This document shows, piece by piece, positions 13,628-23,647 of a DNA stretch of 64,000 nt. Origin of the DNA: Stutzerimonas decontaminans (GTDB taxonomy: Bacteria > Pseudomonadota > Gammaproteobacteria > Pseudomonadales > Pseudomonadaceae); the NCBI RefSeq assembly GCF_000661915.1, contig NZ_CP007509.1:4539501-4603500 (forward strand). The letters run 5' to 3'. The notes beneath the pieces were generated by a model, which was not told where the DNA came from, did no database searches, and worked only from the letters and a program-made list of their open reading frames with translations. The stretch's first letter is position 1. Each line of letters begins with the position of its first letter. A program made the translations under genes and the position numbers.

Positions 13628-16372
13628 TCAGTGCGCCTCGTCCCAGTTGTTGCCAACGCCCGCTTCGACCAGCAGCGGCACGTCCAGCTGGGCGGCACCG
13701 CTCATCAGCGGGCAGATGGCTTCGCGGACCTGCTCGACCAGGTCTTCGCGCACTTCCAGCACCAATTCATCGTGGACCTGCAGGATCACCCGCGTGTCCA
13801 GCCCGCTGTCCTGCAGCCAGCCGTCCACGGCGATCATGGCGCGCTTGATGATGTCCGCTGCGGTGCCCTGCATCGGCGCGTTGATCGCGGTGCGCTCGGC
13901 GCCCTTGCGCATGGCGCCGTTCTTCGAATTGATCTCGGGCAGGTATAGGCGCCGGCCGAACAGCGTTTCGACATAGCCCTGCTCGGCGGCCTGGGTGCGG
14001 GTGCGCTCCATATAGGCGAGCACGCCGGGGTAGCGGGCGAAATAGCGGTCGATGTACTCCTGCGCTTCCTTGCGGCCGACGTCGATCTGCTTGGCCAGGC
14101 CAAACGCGCTCATGCCATAGATCAGGCCGAAGTTGATCGCCTTGGCACTGCGGCGCTGGTCATTGCTGACCTGCTCCAGCGGCACGCCGAACACCTCGGC
14201 AGCGGTGGCGCGGTGCACGTCCAGGTCGTTCTGGAAGGCATGCAAGAGGCCGGCGTCCTGCGCCAGATGCGCCATGATGCGCAGCTCGATCTGCGAGTAG
14301 TCCGCCGCCAGCAGCTTGTAGCCCGGCGCTGCGACGAAGGCCTGGCGAATGCGCCGGCCCTCGGCGGTGCGGATCGGGATGTTCTGCAGGTTCGGGTCCG
14401 AGGAGGACAGCCGCCCGGTGGCGGTCACCGCCTGGTGGTAGCTGGTGTGAATGCGCCCGGTGCGCGGATTGATCTGCTGCGGCAGCTTGTCGGTGTAGGT
14501 GCCCTTGAGCTTGCTCAAGCTGCGATGCTGCATGATCACCTTCGGCAGCGGGTAATCCTGCTCGGCCAGTTCGGCCAGCACGCTTTCCGCGGTGGACGGC
14601 TGGCCGCCGGCGGTCTTGGAAATCACCGGGCAACCGAGCTTGTCATAGAGGATCGCGCAGAGCTGCTTGGGCGAGCCGAGGTTGAATTCCTCACCGGCGA
14701 TCTCGAACGCCTCGCGTTCCAGTTGCACCAGCTTGTCGCCCAGCTCGACGCTCTGCTGGCCGAGCAGCTGAGCATCGACCAGCGCGCCGTTGCGCTCGAT
14801 GCGCGCCAGCACCGGCACCAGCGGCATCTCGATCTCGGTCAACACCCTGAGCAGCGATGGCGTCTGTTCCAGCTTGCCAAGCAACGTCTGGTGCAGGCGC
14901 AGGGTGACATCGGCGTCCTCGGCGGCGTAGGGGCCGGCCTGCTCGATGGCGATCTGGTCGAAGGTCAGCTGCTTGGCGCCCTTGCCGGCGATGTCCTCAA
15001 AACGGATGGTGCCGCGGCCGAGGTACTTGAGCGCCAGGCTGTCCATGTCGTGGCGGGTGGCGGTGGCGTCCAGCACATAGGACTCGAGCATGGTGTCGAA
15101 GGTCATGCCGCGCATCTCGATGCCGTAATGCATCAGCACGTTCATGTCGTATTTGCCGTGCTGGCAGATCTTGGTCTTCGCCGGATCCTCCAGCAACGGC
15201 TTGAGCACGGCGAGGACGGCATCCAGCTCAAGCTGCTGCGGCACGCCCATGTAGGAATGACGCAGCGGCACATAGGCCGCCTGGCCCGGCTCGACGGCGA
15301 ACGACACGCCAACCAGCTCGGCGCGCTGGGCATCGATGCTGGTGGTTTCGGTATCGAAGGCGAAGCATTCGGCTGTCTTCAGTCGATCCAACCAACGCTC
15401 GAAATCGGCCTGCTCAAGGAGTGTTTCGTACTGTGCCTCGGCCTGGATCGAGCAACCTTCGGGCTGCACCTCGCAGTTCTCGCCCGCGGCCTTGGCCTCG
15501 CGCAGCAGGTCGTCCAGCCAGTTCTTGAATTCCAGTTCGCGGTACAGCGCGATCAGCGCTTCGCGGTGCGGCTCGCCGGGCATCAGGTCGCCGACCTCGA
15601 CGTCCAGCGGCACGTCGATCTTGATGGTCGCCAGCTCGTAGGACATGAAGGCGGCGTCGCGGTGTTCGGCGAGCTTGGCGCCCAGTGACTTGGCGCCGCG
15701 GATCGGCAGGCCGGCGACCTGGTCGAGGTTGTCGTAAAGCCCCTTGAGGCCGCCCGGGATGCCGTTGAGCAGGCCACAGGCAGTCTTTTCACCGACGCCT
15801 GGCACGCCAGGAATGTTGTCGACCTTGTCGCCCATCAGCGCGAGGAAATCGATGATCAGCTCCGGGCCAACGCCGAACTTGGTCTTCACGCCTTCGGTGT
15901 CATAGACGCTGCCGGTCATGGTGTTGACTAGGGTGACGTGGGGGCAGACCAGCTGGGCCATGTCCTTGTCGCCGGTGGAGATCACCACATCACGGCCCAG
16001 CGCCGCGCACTGCCGGGCCAGGGTGCCGATGACGTCGTCGGCCTCGACCCCTTCCACGCACAGCAGCGGCATGCCGAGGGCACGGACGCTGGCATGCAGC
16101 GGCTCGACCTGCGAGCGCAGATCATCCGGCATCGGCGGGCGGTGCGACTTGTAGTTCTCGAACAGCGCGTCGCGAAAGGTCGGCCCCTTGGCGTCGAAAA
16201 CCACGGCGAACGGGCTGTCCGGATACTGCCTGCGCAGGCTGAGCAGCATGTTCAGCACGCCCTTGACCGCGCCGGTCGGCTTGCCGGTGGAGGTGGTCAA
16301 TGGAGGCAGGGCATGAAAGGCGCGATAGAGGTAGGACGAACCGTCCACCAGGATGAGGGGAGCTTGGCTCAT
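13628..16372 (-). CDS. polA: DNA polymerase I
   Basis: A 914-residue three-domain polymerase for repair and Okazaki fragment processing: 5'-3' exonuclease (ILVDGSSYLYRAFHALPP; GDKDMAQLV; GDKVDNIPGVPGVGEKTA), 3'-5' proofreading domain with FAFDTETTSID near residue 350, and polymerase motifs A (DYSQIELRIMAHL), B (RRSAKAINFGLIYGMSAFGL) and C (VHDELVLEV). All key acidic residues are visible, so both exonucleases should be active. ATG 16372 begins the conserved MSQAPLILVDG; an in-frame extension to 16423 is rejected. It is divergent from the DUF2782-thrB pair. Confidence 0.97.
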   Translation of the reverse strand: MSQAPLILVDGSSYLYRAFHALPPLTTSTGKPTGAVKGVLNMLLSLRRQYPDSPFAVVFDAKGPTFRDALFENYKSHRPPMPDDLRSQVEPLHASVRALGMPLLCVEGVEADDVIGTLARQCAALGRDVVISTGDKDMAQLVCPHVTLVNTMTGSVYDTEGVKTKFGVGPELIIDFLALMGDKVDNIPGVPGVGEKTACGLLNGIPGGLKGLYDNLDQVAGLPIRGAKSLGAKLAEHRDAAFMSYELATIKIDVPLDVEVGDLMPGEPHREALIALYRELEFKNWLDDLLREAKAAGENCEVQPEGCSIQAEAQYETLLEQADFERWLDRLKTAECFAFDTETTSIDAQRAELVGVSFAVEPGQAAYVPLRHSYMGVPQQLELDAVLAVLKPLLEDPAKTKICQHGKYDMNVLMHYGIEMRGMTFDTMLESYVLDATATRHDMDSLALKYLGRGTIRFEDIAGKGAKQLTFDQIAIEQAGPYAAEDADVTLRLHQTLLGKLEQTPSLLRVLTEIEMPLVPVLARIERNGALVDAQLLGQQSVELGDKLVQLEREAFEIAGEEFNLGSPKQLCAILYDKLGCPVISKTAGGQPSTAESVLAELAEQDYPLPKVIMQHRSLSKLKGTYTDKLPQQINPRTGRIHTSYHQAVTATGRLSSSDPNLQNIPIRTAEGRRIRQAFVAAPGYKLLAADYSQIELRIMAHLAQDAGLLHAFQNDLDVHRATAAEVFGVPLEQVSNDQRRSAKAINFGLIYGMSAFGLAKQIDVGRKEAQEYIDRYFARYPGVLAYMERTRTQAAEQGYVETLFGRRLYLPEINSKNGAMRKGAERTAINAPMQGTAADIIKRAMIAVDGWLQDSGLDTRVILQVHDELVLEVREDLVEQVREAICPLMSGAAQLDVPLLVEAGVGNNWDEAH

Positions 16373-16448
16373 GAGCGGAATCAACCTTTTCGGCGGGCCC
16401 GGAGCTAGAATGCCAAGGACCACTTATCGACAAAGGGACAAGGTTACC

Positions 16449-16733
16449 ATGCGCGCTCTCAAACACCTGATGCTGGCCAGCCTGCTGGCGTGCGCTCCCC
16501 TGGCCGGTTTCGCCCAGGAATCGGTCGACGGCGAGCCCGACGTAACCATCCGTCAGGAGGGCGACCGTACCGTCGAGGAATACCGCGTCAACGGCTTCCT
16601 CTACGCCGTGAAAGTCACGCCGAAGCATGGCAAACCGTACTTCCTGGTGCGCGCAGACGGCAACGACGGCAACTTCGTCCGTTCCGACCAGCCGGACATG
16701 CTGATCCCCTCCTGGAAGATCTTCAGCTGGTAA
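16449..16733 (+). CDS. DUF2782 small exported protein
   Basis: A 94-residue protein with signal peptide MRALKHLMLASLLACAPLAG and a DUF2782 domain (EPDVTIRQEGDRTVEEYRVN, PYFLVRAD, MLIPSWKIFSW). The domain is conserved in pseudomonads between polA and thrB, with no known role. It is divergent from polA and 24 bp ahead of thrB, so probably co-transcribed with it. ATG 16449 is chosen because it starts the signal peptide. Confidence 0.85.
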   Translation: MRALKHLMLASLLACAPLAGFAQESVDGEPDVTIRQEGDRTVEEYRVNGFLYAVKVTPKHGKPYFLVRADGNDGNFVRSDQPDMLIPSWKIFSW

Positions 16734-16757
16734 GCCATCAACCGCCGGGAGGACAGC

Positions 16758-17711
16758 ATGTCGGTATTCACGCCCCTGCAGCGCGATGAACTGGAGGCCT
16801 TTCTGGCGCCGTACCGGCTCGGCCGGCTGCGCGACTTTCAGGGCATCGTCGCAGGCAGCGAGAACAGCAATTTTTTCGTCAGCCTCGAACAGGGCGAATA
16901 CGTCCTGACCCTGATCGAGCGCGGTCCGCGCCAGGATCTGCCGTTCTTCATCGAGCTGCTCGACGTGCTGCACCGCGCCGGCCTGCCGGTGCCCTACGCG
17001 CTGCGCAGCGAGGATGGCGACGCACTGCGCGAACTGGCGGAGAAGCCCGCGTTGCTGCAACCGCGCCTGCCGGGCAAGCATGTGGTGGAGCCCAATCCAC
17101 ACCAATGCGCCGAAGTCGGCCGGCTGCTGGCGCGGCTGCACCTGGCCACCCGCGAACACATCCTCGAGCGCGCCAGCGACCGCGGCCTGGACTGGATGCA
17201 GGAACAGGGGCCAAGCCTGGCACTGAGTCTGCCCGAAGACCAGCTGCCGTTGTTGCGCGATGGCCTGGCGGAAATCGCCGAGCTACGGCCGAAACTGCTC
17301 GCCCTGCCCCGCGCCAACCTGCATGCCGATCTGTTCCGCGACAACGTGCTCTTCGAAGGCAGCCACCTGACCGGCGTGATCGACTTCTACAACGCCTGCT
17401 CCGGGCCGATGCTCTACGACCTGGCTATCGCCGTGAACGACTGGTGCTCGCACCCCAATGGCGAGATCGACGGTGAACGCAGCGAACCCTTGCTGGCGGC
17501 CTACTCCGCACTGCGCCGCTTCACCCCGGCCGAAGCCGAACTCTGGCAGCCGATGCTGCGCGTGGCCTGCGTGCGCTTCTGGCTATCCCGGCTGATCGCG
17601 GCGCAGCGTCACGAAGGCAAGACGGACGTGCAGGTGAAAGATCCCGGCGAATTTCATCGGCTGCTCTCCGCACGCCAGCACCCGCAGAGTGTCTTACCTT
17701 TTGCATTCTGA
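16758..17711 (+). CDS. thrB: Homoserine kinase
   Basis: A 317-residue kinase of the aminoglycoside-phosphotransferase-like fold (pseudomonad type, unlike the GHMP enzyme of E. coli) that phosphorylates L-homoserine in threonine synthesis. It shows the ATP-loop region GIVAGSENSNFFVS, the catalytic loop ANLHADLFRDNVLF near residue 192, and the metal-binding motif GVIDFYNACSGPMLYDLA. The ribosome site GGGAGGAC precedes ATG 16758. The polA-DUF2782-thrB neighbourhood is conserved in P. aeruginosa. Confidence 0.93.
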   Translation: MSVFTPLQRDELEAFLAPYRLGRLRDFQGIVAGSENSNFFVSLEQGEYVLTLIERGPRQDLPFFIELLDVLHRAGLPVPYALRSEDGDALRELAEKPALLQPRLPGKHVVEPNPHQCAEVGRLLARLHLATREHILERASDRGLDWMQEQGPSLALSLPEDQLPLLRDGLAEIAELRPKLLALPRANLHADLFRDNVLFEGSHLTGVIDFYNACSGPMLYDLAIAVNDWCSHPNGEIDGERSEPLLAAYSALRRFTPAEAELWQPMLRVACVRFWLSRLIAAQRHEGKTDVQVKDPGEFHRLLSARQHPQSVLPFAF

Positions 17712-17950
17712 CAGCCGCGGCCCTGCGGCCAGAGCGAACGCTGCCGGCCACCCGCGGATGCAATGCACGATCGAGCGCCAGCCTGCGTTCCACGATGGCA
17801 GGTAAGATGGCGCACCTTTACCCTGCCGCGTTCACGAGCTCTTGCGAAGCCAGCGTCTTCGACACGCCTTGAACCGGCAGCCCCGGGGTTTCCCCCCGCG
17901 GGCTCACCATCGCAATGCGGCCGAAACGGCGGTATTTCAGGGAACGACGA

Positions 17951-19324
17951 ATGACCCAACGCAACGTAATCAACGCCTCGGTTAGCCCCAAAGGCAGCCT
18001 GGAAACCCTCTCGCAACGCGAAGTACAGCAACTGAGCGAAGTCGGTTCCGGCAGCACGCACAAGCTGTTCCGCCAGTGTGCCCTGGCGATCCTCAACACC
18101 GGCACGCGAATCGATAACGCCAAGACCATTCTCGAAGCTTACGAGGACTTCGAGGTGCGCATCCTGCAGCAGGATCGCGGCGTACGCCTGGAGCTGTTCA
18201 ACGCGCCGGCCGATGCCTTCGTCGATGGCGAGATGATCGCCAGCACCCGCGAGATGCTCTTCAGTGCCCTGCGCGATATCGTCTATACCGAAAGCGAACT
18301 GAGCAGCGCACGCATCGACCTGAGCACCTCCCACGGCATCACCGACTATGTGTTCCACCTGCTGCGCAACGCCCGCACGCTGCGCCCAGGCATCGAGCCG
18401 AACATGGTGGTGTGCTGGGGCGGTCACTCGATCAGCACTGAGGAATACAAGTACAGCAAGCGCGTCGGCCATGAACTGGGCCTGCGCAGCCTGGATGTCT
18501 GTACCGGCTGCGGCCCGGGTGTGATGAAGGGGCCGATGAAGGGCGCCACCATCGCCCATGCCAAGCAGCGCCGCAACGGCAGCCGCTATCTGGGCTTGAC
18601 CGAGCCCGGCATCATCGCCGCCGAGGCACCGAACCCGATCGTCAACGAGCTGGTCATCCTGCCGGACATCGAGAAACGCCTGGAGGCCTTCGTCCGCGTC
18701 GGTCACGGCATCATCATCTTTCCCGGCGGCGTCGGCACGGCCGAGGAATTCCTCTACCTGCTCGGCATCCTGCTGCACCCGGCCAATTGCGACGTGCCCT
18801 TCCCGGTCATCCTCACCGGCCCGAGCGATGCCGCAGACTATCTGCAGCAGCTGCACGATTTCGTCGGCGCGACCCTTGGCGAAGAAGCGCAGAAGCGCTA
18901 CCAAATCGTCTTCAACGACCCCACCGAAGTGGCCCGACAGATGACCGAGGGGCTGCGCGAAGTCCGTCGCTTCCGCCGCGAGCGCAACGATGCCTTCCAC
19001 TTCAACTGGCTGCTGAAGATCGAGGAAGGCTTCCAGCGCCCCTTCGATCCGACCCATGAAGCCATGGCCAGCCTGCCGCTGCGCCGCGATCTGCCGCCAC
19101 ACGAGCTGGCTGCCAACCTGCGCCGCGCGTTCTCCGGCATCGTCGCCGGCAACGTCAAGGACAAGGGCATCCGCCGCATCGAGCAATACGGCCGTTACGA
19201 GATCCACGGCGACGCGGCGATCATGCAGCCGCTGGACAAGCTGCTGCAGGCCTTCGTCGAGCAGCACCGCATGAAGCTGCCCGGCGGCGTGCCCTACACG
19301 CCGTGCTACCGCGTGGTCAGCTGA
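17951..19324 (+). CDS. ppnN: Nucleotide 5'-monophosphate nucleosidase PpnN (LOG family)
   Basis: A 457-residue enzyme that hydrolyses purine and pyrimidine nucleoside monophosphates to base and ribose phosphate; in E. coli it is activated by (p)ppGpp. The N-terminal DUF4478 region precedes the Rossmann LOG domain with GCGPGVMKGPMKGATIAHA near residue 190 and the catalytic/phosphate loop FPGGVGTAEEFLYLLG near 258, then a C-terminal DUF3412 region. ATG 17951 is chosen since MTQRNVINASVSPKGSLE is the usual start. A terminator hairpin follows immediately. Confidence 0.92.
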   Translation: MTQRNVINASVSPKGSLETLSQREVQQLSEVGSGSTHKLFRQCALAILNTGTRIDNAKTILEAYEDFEVRILQQDRGVRLELFNAPADAFVDGEMIASTREMLFSALRDIVYTESELSSARIDLSTSHGITDYVFHLLRNARTLRPGIEPNMVVCWGGHSISTEEYKYSKRVGHELGLRSLDVCTGCGPGVMKGPMKGATIAHAKQRRNGSRYLGLTEPGIIAAEAPNPIVNELVILPDIEKRLEAFVRVGHGIIIFPGGVGTAEEFLYLLGILLHPANCDVPFPVILTGPSDAADYLQQLHDFVGATLGEEAQKRYQIVFNDPTEVARQMTEGLREVRRFRRERNDAFHFNWLLKIEEGFQRPFDPTHEAMASLPLRRDLPPHELAANLRRAFSGIVAGNVKDKGIRRIEQYGRYEIHGDAAIMQPLDKLLQAFVEQHRMKLPGGVPYTPCYRVVS

Positions 19325-19332
19325 AGCTGCCG

Positions 19333-19361
19333 AAAGGCCGGGCGGCAACCGCCCGGCCTTT
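19333..19361. terminator. Bidirectional terminator between ppnN and the EamA gene
   Basis: A perfect 13-bp stem (19333-19345 AAAGGCCGGGCGG with 19349-19361 CCGCCCGGCCTTT, 3-base loop) between two convergent genes. Each side ends in a short T run, so it can stop both transcripts. Confidence 0.8.
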
Positions 19362-19363
19362 GT

Positions 19364-20236
19364 TCATCCGCGATGCGGCTGCGGCGCGGCCCTGAACACC
19401 AGCGCCAGCCCCAGCAGAATCGCGCCCATCCCGAGCAGTCCGACGCGCGACAGCTGATTGCCGAGGAACAGGTAATCCATCCCCACGGTCACCACCGGCA
19501 CCAGGTAGAACAGGCTGGTGACATTGACCAGATTACCGGTCTGGATCATGCGGTACAGCAGCAGCTGCGCCGCCACCGAGATCACCAGGCCCAGCCACAG
19601 CACCGGAATGATGAAGCCGGTCACCGCTTCCAGGCGGATTGGCTGGAGCGGTACGAATGCCAGGCACAGCAGCAGGCTTATCCCGTACTGGGCCGGCAGC
19701 ACCTCCACCGGACTCTGGCGAACGCGCTGCTGCAGGATCGCACCCACCGTCATGCACAGCAGCGCGCCGAGGGCGAAGAGCATCCCGGCGAGCGAGAAAC
19801 GCGCCAGTACCAGACTCTGGAAGACCACCGCGGCCAGCCCGGCCAATGCCACCAGCAATCCAAGCAGGCGCAGCGGTGAGAAGCGCCTTTCGAGAAGCAG
19901 CAAGGTGAGGATCGGCTGCACGCCGAGCAGCGTCGCGATCACGCCTGGGGTCACGCCATGGGCCATGGCCTGGAAATAGCAGATCGAATAGCAGCCGATC
20001 ATCAGCAGCCCGGTCGCCGCCGTCTGCCAAGCAGTGCCAGGCGCCGGCCGCCAGCGCCTACGGTAGAGGCCGATAAGCAGAACTGCAGTCAGCGCCAGAG
20101 CAAAGCGTACGATCAGCAGGGCGAAGGGGGTAGCGTGGTCCAGTCCCCAGCGGGTGAAGATGGCCGCACTGCCCCACAGCAATACGAACACAGTCATGAC
20201 GCCATAGGACGTCCATAACGATTTGTTGAAAGTCAT
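19364..20236 (-). CDS. EamA-family (DMT) metabolite exporter
   Basis: A 290-residue inner-membrane protein with about ten helices in two EamA repeats, as in RhtA/YdcZ-type exporters. Signatures are the N-terminal VLLWGSAAIFTRWGL (residues about 18-32), GVTPGVIATLLGVQPILTLL near 95 and NVTSLFYLVPVVTVGMDYLF near 238 in the second repeat. The substrate cannot be told; amino acids or drugs are typical. It is monocistronic, convergent with ppnN. Confidence 0.8.
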   Translation of the reverse strand: MTFNKSLWTSYGVMTVFVLLWGSAAIFTRWGLDHATPFALLIVRFALALTAVLLIGLYRRRWRPAPGTAWQTAATGLLMIGCYSICYFQAMAHGVTPGVIATLLGVQPILTLLLLERRFSPLRLLGLLVALAGLAAVVFQSLVLARFSLAGMLFALGALLCMTVGAILQQRVRQSPVEVLPAQYGISLLLCLAFVPLQPIRLEAVTGFIIPVLWLGLVISVAAQLLLYRMIQTGNLVNVTSLFYLVPVVTVGMDYLFLGNQLSRVGLLGMGAILLGLALVFRAAPQPHRG

Positions 20237-20600
20237 CAGTGATTACCTGTCGAAGCCAAACAGGCTCCAGCGAACGCCGAAAGCGAGCGCGCACCGACCC
20301 GGAAGGATCGGAAGCGAAAACCGGAGCTGCGAAGTGTGGGCGGATCAGCCCAGCGCAACCGCCTGTGGAGGTGGTGGCGCGATTGCCAGATCGGCAACGA
20401 CAGAAGGAGGTGGAGCGATTGCGCACAGCCGGGCCGCGCCGAGATCGGCTGGCTTCATGGGGAACAGGCTGTGAGCAGGGAAGGACATGGGAGCGTGGCC
20501 CGGAAGGTTGTCTTGACGACGATGCAACGCAACCTAGCAGAGCCAGGCCCGCCGGGTAAAGCGGGCCTGACGAGCAGCAGGCGAAATCAGTGCAAGCCGT
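20237..20600. other. Intergenic region between the EamA gene and nrdJb
   Basis: A 364-bp stretch without a credible gene. The part next to 20237 is the EamA promoter side, and the part next to 20600 is the nrdJb 3' end with a hairpin at 20544-20569. Frames of 60-120 residues across it overlap one another and lack domains or ribosome sites. Confidence 0.6.
20544..20569 (-). terminator. Terminator-like hairpin downstream of nrdJb
   Basis: Perfect 9-bp stem CAGGCCCGC / GCGGGCCTG with an 8-base loop, about 32 bases after the nrdJb stop. There is no U tract on either side, so it may be an RNA-stabilising hairpin rather than an intrinsic terminator. Confidence 0.4.
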
Positions 20601-21308
20601 TTAGCCGCACTTGGAGTTGCCGCAGTTCAGACAAGTAGCGCAGCCGTCCATCTGCACCACAGCCTGGGTGTTGCACTTGTTGCACAGCTGCGCGCCGGCC
20701 GGAAAGCCTTCGCCCGGCTCGACAGCCACCGCGCCCTGGCTGGCTTCGTAGGCGGCGCGCTTTTCGGCCAGGTACTTGAGCTGGGTTTCGTCCAGCGCAT
20801 GGCCCTCAAGCATGCCGATGGCGATCAGATGGCGCTCCAGCACCGCGCCGATCTCGGCGACGATCGACGGCATGTAGACGCCACCCTTCTTCAGATAGCC
20901 GCCGCGCGGGTCGAACACCGCCTTCAGCTCCTCGACGAGGAAAGTGCAGTCGCCGCCCTTGCGGAACACCGCGGACATGATGCGGGTAAGCGCAACGATC
21001 CACTGGAAGTGGTCCATGTTCTTCGAATTGATGAAGATCTCAAACGGCCGCCGTTGCTCATGCGGGGTGCCAGCGTTGAGCACGATGTCATTCACGGTGA
21101 CGTACAGGGCGTGCTCGAACAGCGGCGACTTGATCTTGTAGGTCATGCCGATGAGGGTTTCCGGACGCTGCAGGCTCTCGTCCATTTCCACTACGTTGAC
21201 GGCCTTGCTCGCCTTGTTATCGGTGTTGGCCGCAGCGGCCGCGGGGCGTTCGAGGGTCTCGTCGACGACCTTGAAGCCCTTGATGCGCTGGGTGATCTTT
21301 ACGGTCAT
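20601..21308 (-). CDS. nrdJb: Class II ribonucleotide reductase, small subunit NrdJb (TSCPD domain)
   Basis: A 235-residue C-terminal half of a split adenosylcobalamin-dependent ribonucleotide reductase. The TSCPD domain lies at about residues 40-185 (HFQWIVALTRIMSAVFRKGG, YMPSIVAEIGAVLERHLI), and the C-terminus is a cysteine-rich zinc-ribbon-like tail (LCNKCNTQAVV, CATCLNCGNSKCG) expected to re-reduce the active site. It follows nrdJa by 61 bp in one operon. The nrdJa/nrdJb split is a known pseudomonad trait. Confidence 0.92.
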   Translation of the reverse strand: MTVKITQRIKGFKVVDETLERPAAAAANTDNKASKAVNVVEMDESLQRPETLIGMTYKIKSPLFEHALYVTVNDIVLNAGTPHEQRRPFEIFINSKNMDHFQWIVALTRIMSAVFRKGGDCTFLVEELKAVFDPRGGYLKKGGVYMPSIVAEIGAVLERHLIAIGMLEGHALDETQLKYLAEKRAAYEASQGAVAVEPGEGFPAGAQLCNKCNTQAVVQMDGCATCLNCGNSKCG

Positions 21309-21369
21309 TGTGCAGATTCTCCTGCCGGGCGCAGCGATGGCCCGGCGCTTATACGATTGGCAGTCCGGT

Positions 21370-23517
21370 TCAGTACTTGCCGTAATAGCCTTCTTTGAGG
21401 GCGTCGAACAGGTTGGCGGCGGTGTTCACCTCGCCGTCGTACTCGACTTCCTGGTTGCCCTTGAGCTCGACCACGCTGCCGTCCTCGAGGGTGAAGCGAT
21501 ACAGGGTCTTTTCAAGATCGGCTTCCTTGACCAGCACGCCCTGGAACGCCGCCGGGTTGAAGCGGAAGGTGGTGCAGCCCTTGAGGCCCTGGCGCCAGGC
21601 GTAGCGGTAGATGTCCTTGAACGCCTCGAACGGGTAATCGGTTGGCACGTTGGCGGTCTTGGAGATCGACGAGTCGACCCACTTCTGCGCGGCGGCCTGG
21701 ATATCCACGTGCTGGGTCGGGCTGACATCATCGGCGGTAATGAAGTAGTCCGGCAGTTTCTCGCCCGGTTCGTCGGAGCCCGGTTTGGCGCGCTCGTTGA
21801 TCAGCGTGCGATAGGCCAGCAGCTCGTAGCTGAACACCTCGATCTTCTCCTTGGCCTTGCGGCCCGGACGGATCAGGTTGCGCGAATAGTGATGGGCGAA
21901 GCTCGGCTCGATGCCGTTGGAGGCGTTGTTGGCCAGGCTCAGGCTGATAGTGCCGGTGGGGGCGATGGAGCTGTGGTGGGTGAAGCGCGCGCCCTGCTCG
22001 GCCAGCGCCTCGATCAGCTCGGGCGCGTACTCGGCGATCTTCTGCATGTAGCGCGAATACTTGGCGTGCAGCACGCGACCGGCGATCTGATCGCCGACCT
22101 TGTAGCCGTCCTTGGCCATCTCCGGACGCTTGCGCAGCATCTCGGCGGTGACTTCGAAGGTCTGGCTCAGCAGCGGTGCCGGGCCCTTCTCCTTGGACAG
22201 CTCCAGCGCCTGTTCCCAGCCGACCAGCGCCATTTCGCGAGCGACTTCTTCGGTGAACACGCAGGCTTCCGGGCTGCCGTAGCGCAGCTTGAGTAGCGTC
22301 AGCGTCGAGCCGAGGCCAAGGAAGCCCATGCCGTGGCGGCGCTTGCTTTCGATCTCGTGGCGCTGCTGCTCCAGCGGCAAGCCGTTGATCTCCACCACGT
22401 TGTCGAGCATGCGGGTGAAGACGCGCACGACTTCGCGGTACTTGTCCCAGTCGAAGCGTGCATCGGCGCCAAACGGGTCGATGACGAAGTTGGTCAGGTT
22501 GATCGAGCCCAGCAGGCACGACCCGTACGGCGGCAGCGGCTGCTCACCGCAGGGGTTGGTGGCGCGGATCGCTTCACACCACCAGTTGTTGTTCAGCTGG
22601 TTGACCCGATCGATGAGGATGAAGCCCGGCTCCGCATAATCGTAGGTGGAGACCATGATCATGTCCCACAGATGCCGCGCCTTGACTCGCCCGTAGATCT
22701 TGCAGGCCACCAGGCCGTCGTCACGGACGATGTAGCCGTCATGCACCGGCCATTCGCGCCAGAGCACATGCTCGGCGTCTGCCAGGTCGAGCTCGCCGGC
22801 TTCCTTGGCGTGTACCGGGAAGATCAGCGGCCACTCGCCATCAGCTTCCACCGCCTGCATGAATTCGTCGGTGATCAACAGGCTCAGGTTGAACTGGCGC
22901 AGCCGGCCGTCTTCGCGCTTGGCGCGGATGAACTCGCGCACGTCCGGATGGCCGACATCAAAGGTGCCCATCTGCGCGCCGCGGCGGCCGCCGGCGGAGC
23001 TGACGGTGAAGCACATCTTGTCGAAGATATCCATGAACGACAGCGGCCCGCTGGTGTGCGCGCCGGCACCCGAGACAAAGGAGCCGCGCGGACGCAGGGT
23101 GCTGAACTCGTAGCCGATGCCGCAGCCGGCCTTGAGCGTCAGGCCGGCCTCGTGGACCTTGCCGAGAATGTCGTCCATCGAGTCGGTGATCGAACCCGAG
23201 ACGGTGCAGTTGATGGTCGAGGTCGCCGGCTTGTAATCCTGCGCGCCGGCGTTGGAGATGATCCGCCCGGCCGGGATGGCGCCATTACGCAGCGCCCAGA
23301 GGAAGCGTTCGTACCAGTGCTCGCGCTGCTTGGCCGGCTCGACGTGGGCCAGGGCTCGGGCGACGCGCTGCCAGGTGTCATCGACGCTCTCGTCGATGGG
23401 GGCGCCGTCCTTGCTGGTGAGCCGGTATTTCTGCGCCCAGATGTCTTCGGAAGCCGCCTGCAGGGCGATGGAAGTGCTCTTGCTGTCTGCCGCGATGGGC
23501 CCGTCCGTCTTCGCCAT
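21370..23517 (-). CDS. nrdJa: Adenosylcobalamin-dependent ribonucleotide reductase NrdJa
   Basis: A 715-residue catalytic subunit of class II RNR, reducing ribonucleotides with a B12-derived thiyl radical independently of oxygen. Visible are STINCTVSGSITDSMDDI near residue 135, the active-site loop NPCGEQPLPPYGSCLLG near 320, GFLGLGSTLTLLKLRYGSPE near 405 and the phosphate-binding APTGTISLSLANNASNGIEP near 525. It lacks the terminal cysteine-rich tail, which is supplied by nrdJb. No cobalamin riboswitch or NrdR box pair was visible in the 176 bp upstream. Confidence 0.95.
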   Translation of the reverse strand: MAKTDGPIAADSKSTSIALQAASEDIWAQKYRLTSKDGAPIDESVDDTWQRVARALAHVEPAKQREHWYERFLWALRNGAIPAGRIISNAGAQDYKPATSTINCTVSGSITDSMDDILGKVHEAGLTLKAGCGIGYEFSTLRPRGSFVSGAGAHTSGPLSFMDIFDKMCFTVSSAGGRRGAQMGTFDVGHPDVREFIRAKREDGRLRQFNLSLLITDEFMQAVEADGEWPLIFPVHAKEAGELDLADAEHVLWREWPVHDGYIVRDDGLVACKIYGRVKARHLWDMIMVSTYDYAEPGFILIDRVNQLNNNWWCEAIRATNPCGEQPLPPYGSCLLGSINLTNFVIDPFGADARFDWDKYREVVRVFTRMLDNVVEINGLPLEQQRHEIESKRRHGMGFLGLGSTLTLLKLRYGSPEACVFTEEVAREMALVGWEQALELSKEKGPAPLLSQTFEVTAEMLRKRPEMAKDGYKVGDQIAGRVLHAKYSRYMQKIAEYAPELIEALAEQGARFTHHSSIAPTGTISLSLANNASNGIEPSFAHHYSRNLIRPGRKAKEKIEVFSYELLAYRTLINERAKPGSDEPGEKLPDYFITADDVSPTQHVDIQAAAQKWVDSSISKTANVPTDYPFEAFKDIYRYAWRQGLKGCTTFRFNPAAFQGVLVKEADLEKTLYRFTLEDGSVVELKGNQEVEYDGEVNTAANLFDALKEGYYGKY

Positions 23518-23647
23518 GCGCTGCGCATCCTCGTGCCGAAAGTGGATAAACGAAAGCTCGTACGATAGCGAATTTCCGGGCGAAGCATATGACTCTTGTC
23601 AAATTACCCGGAGCAGTGACGAACGGCGCTGACCAGGCACCAAAAAC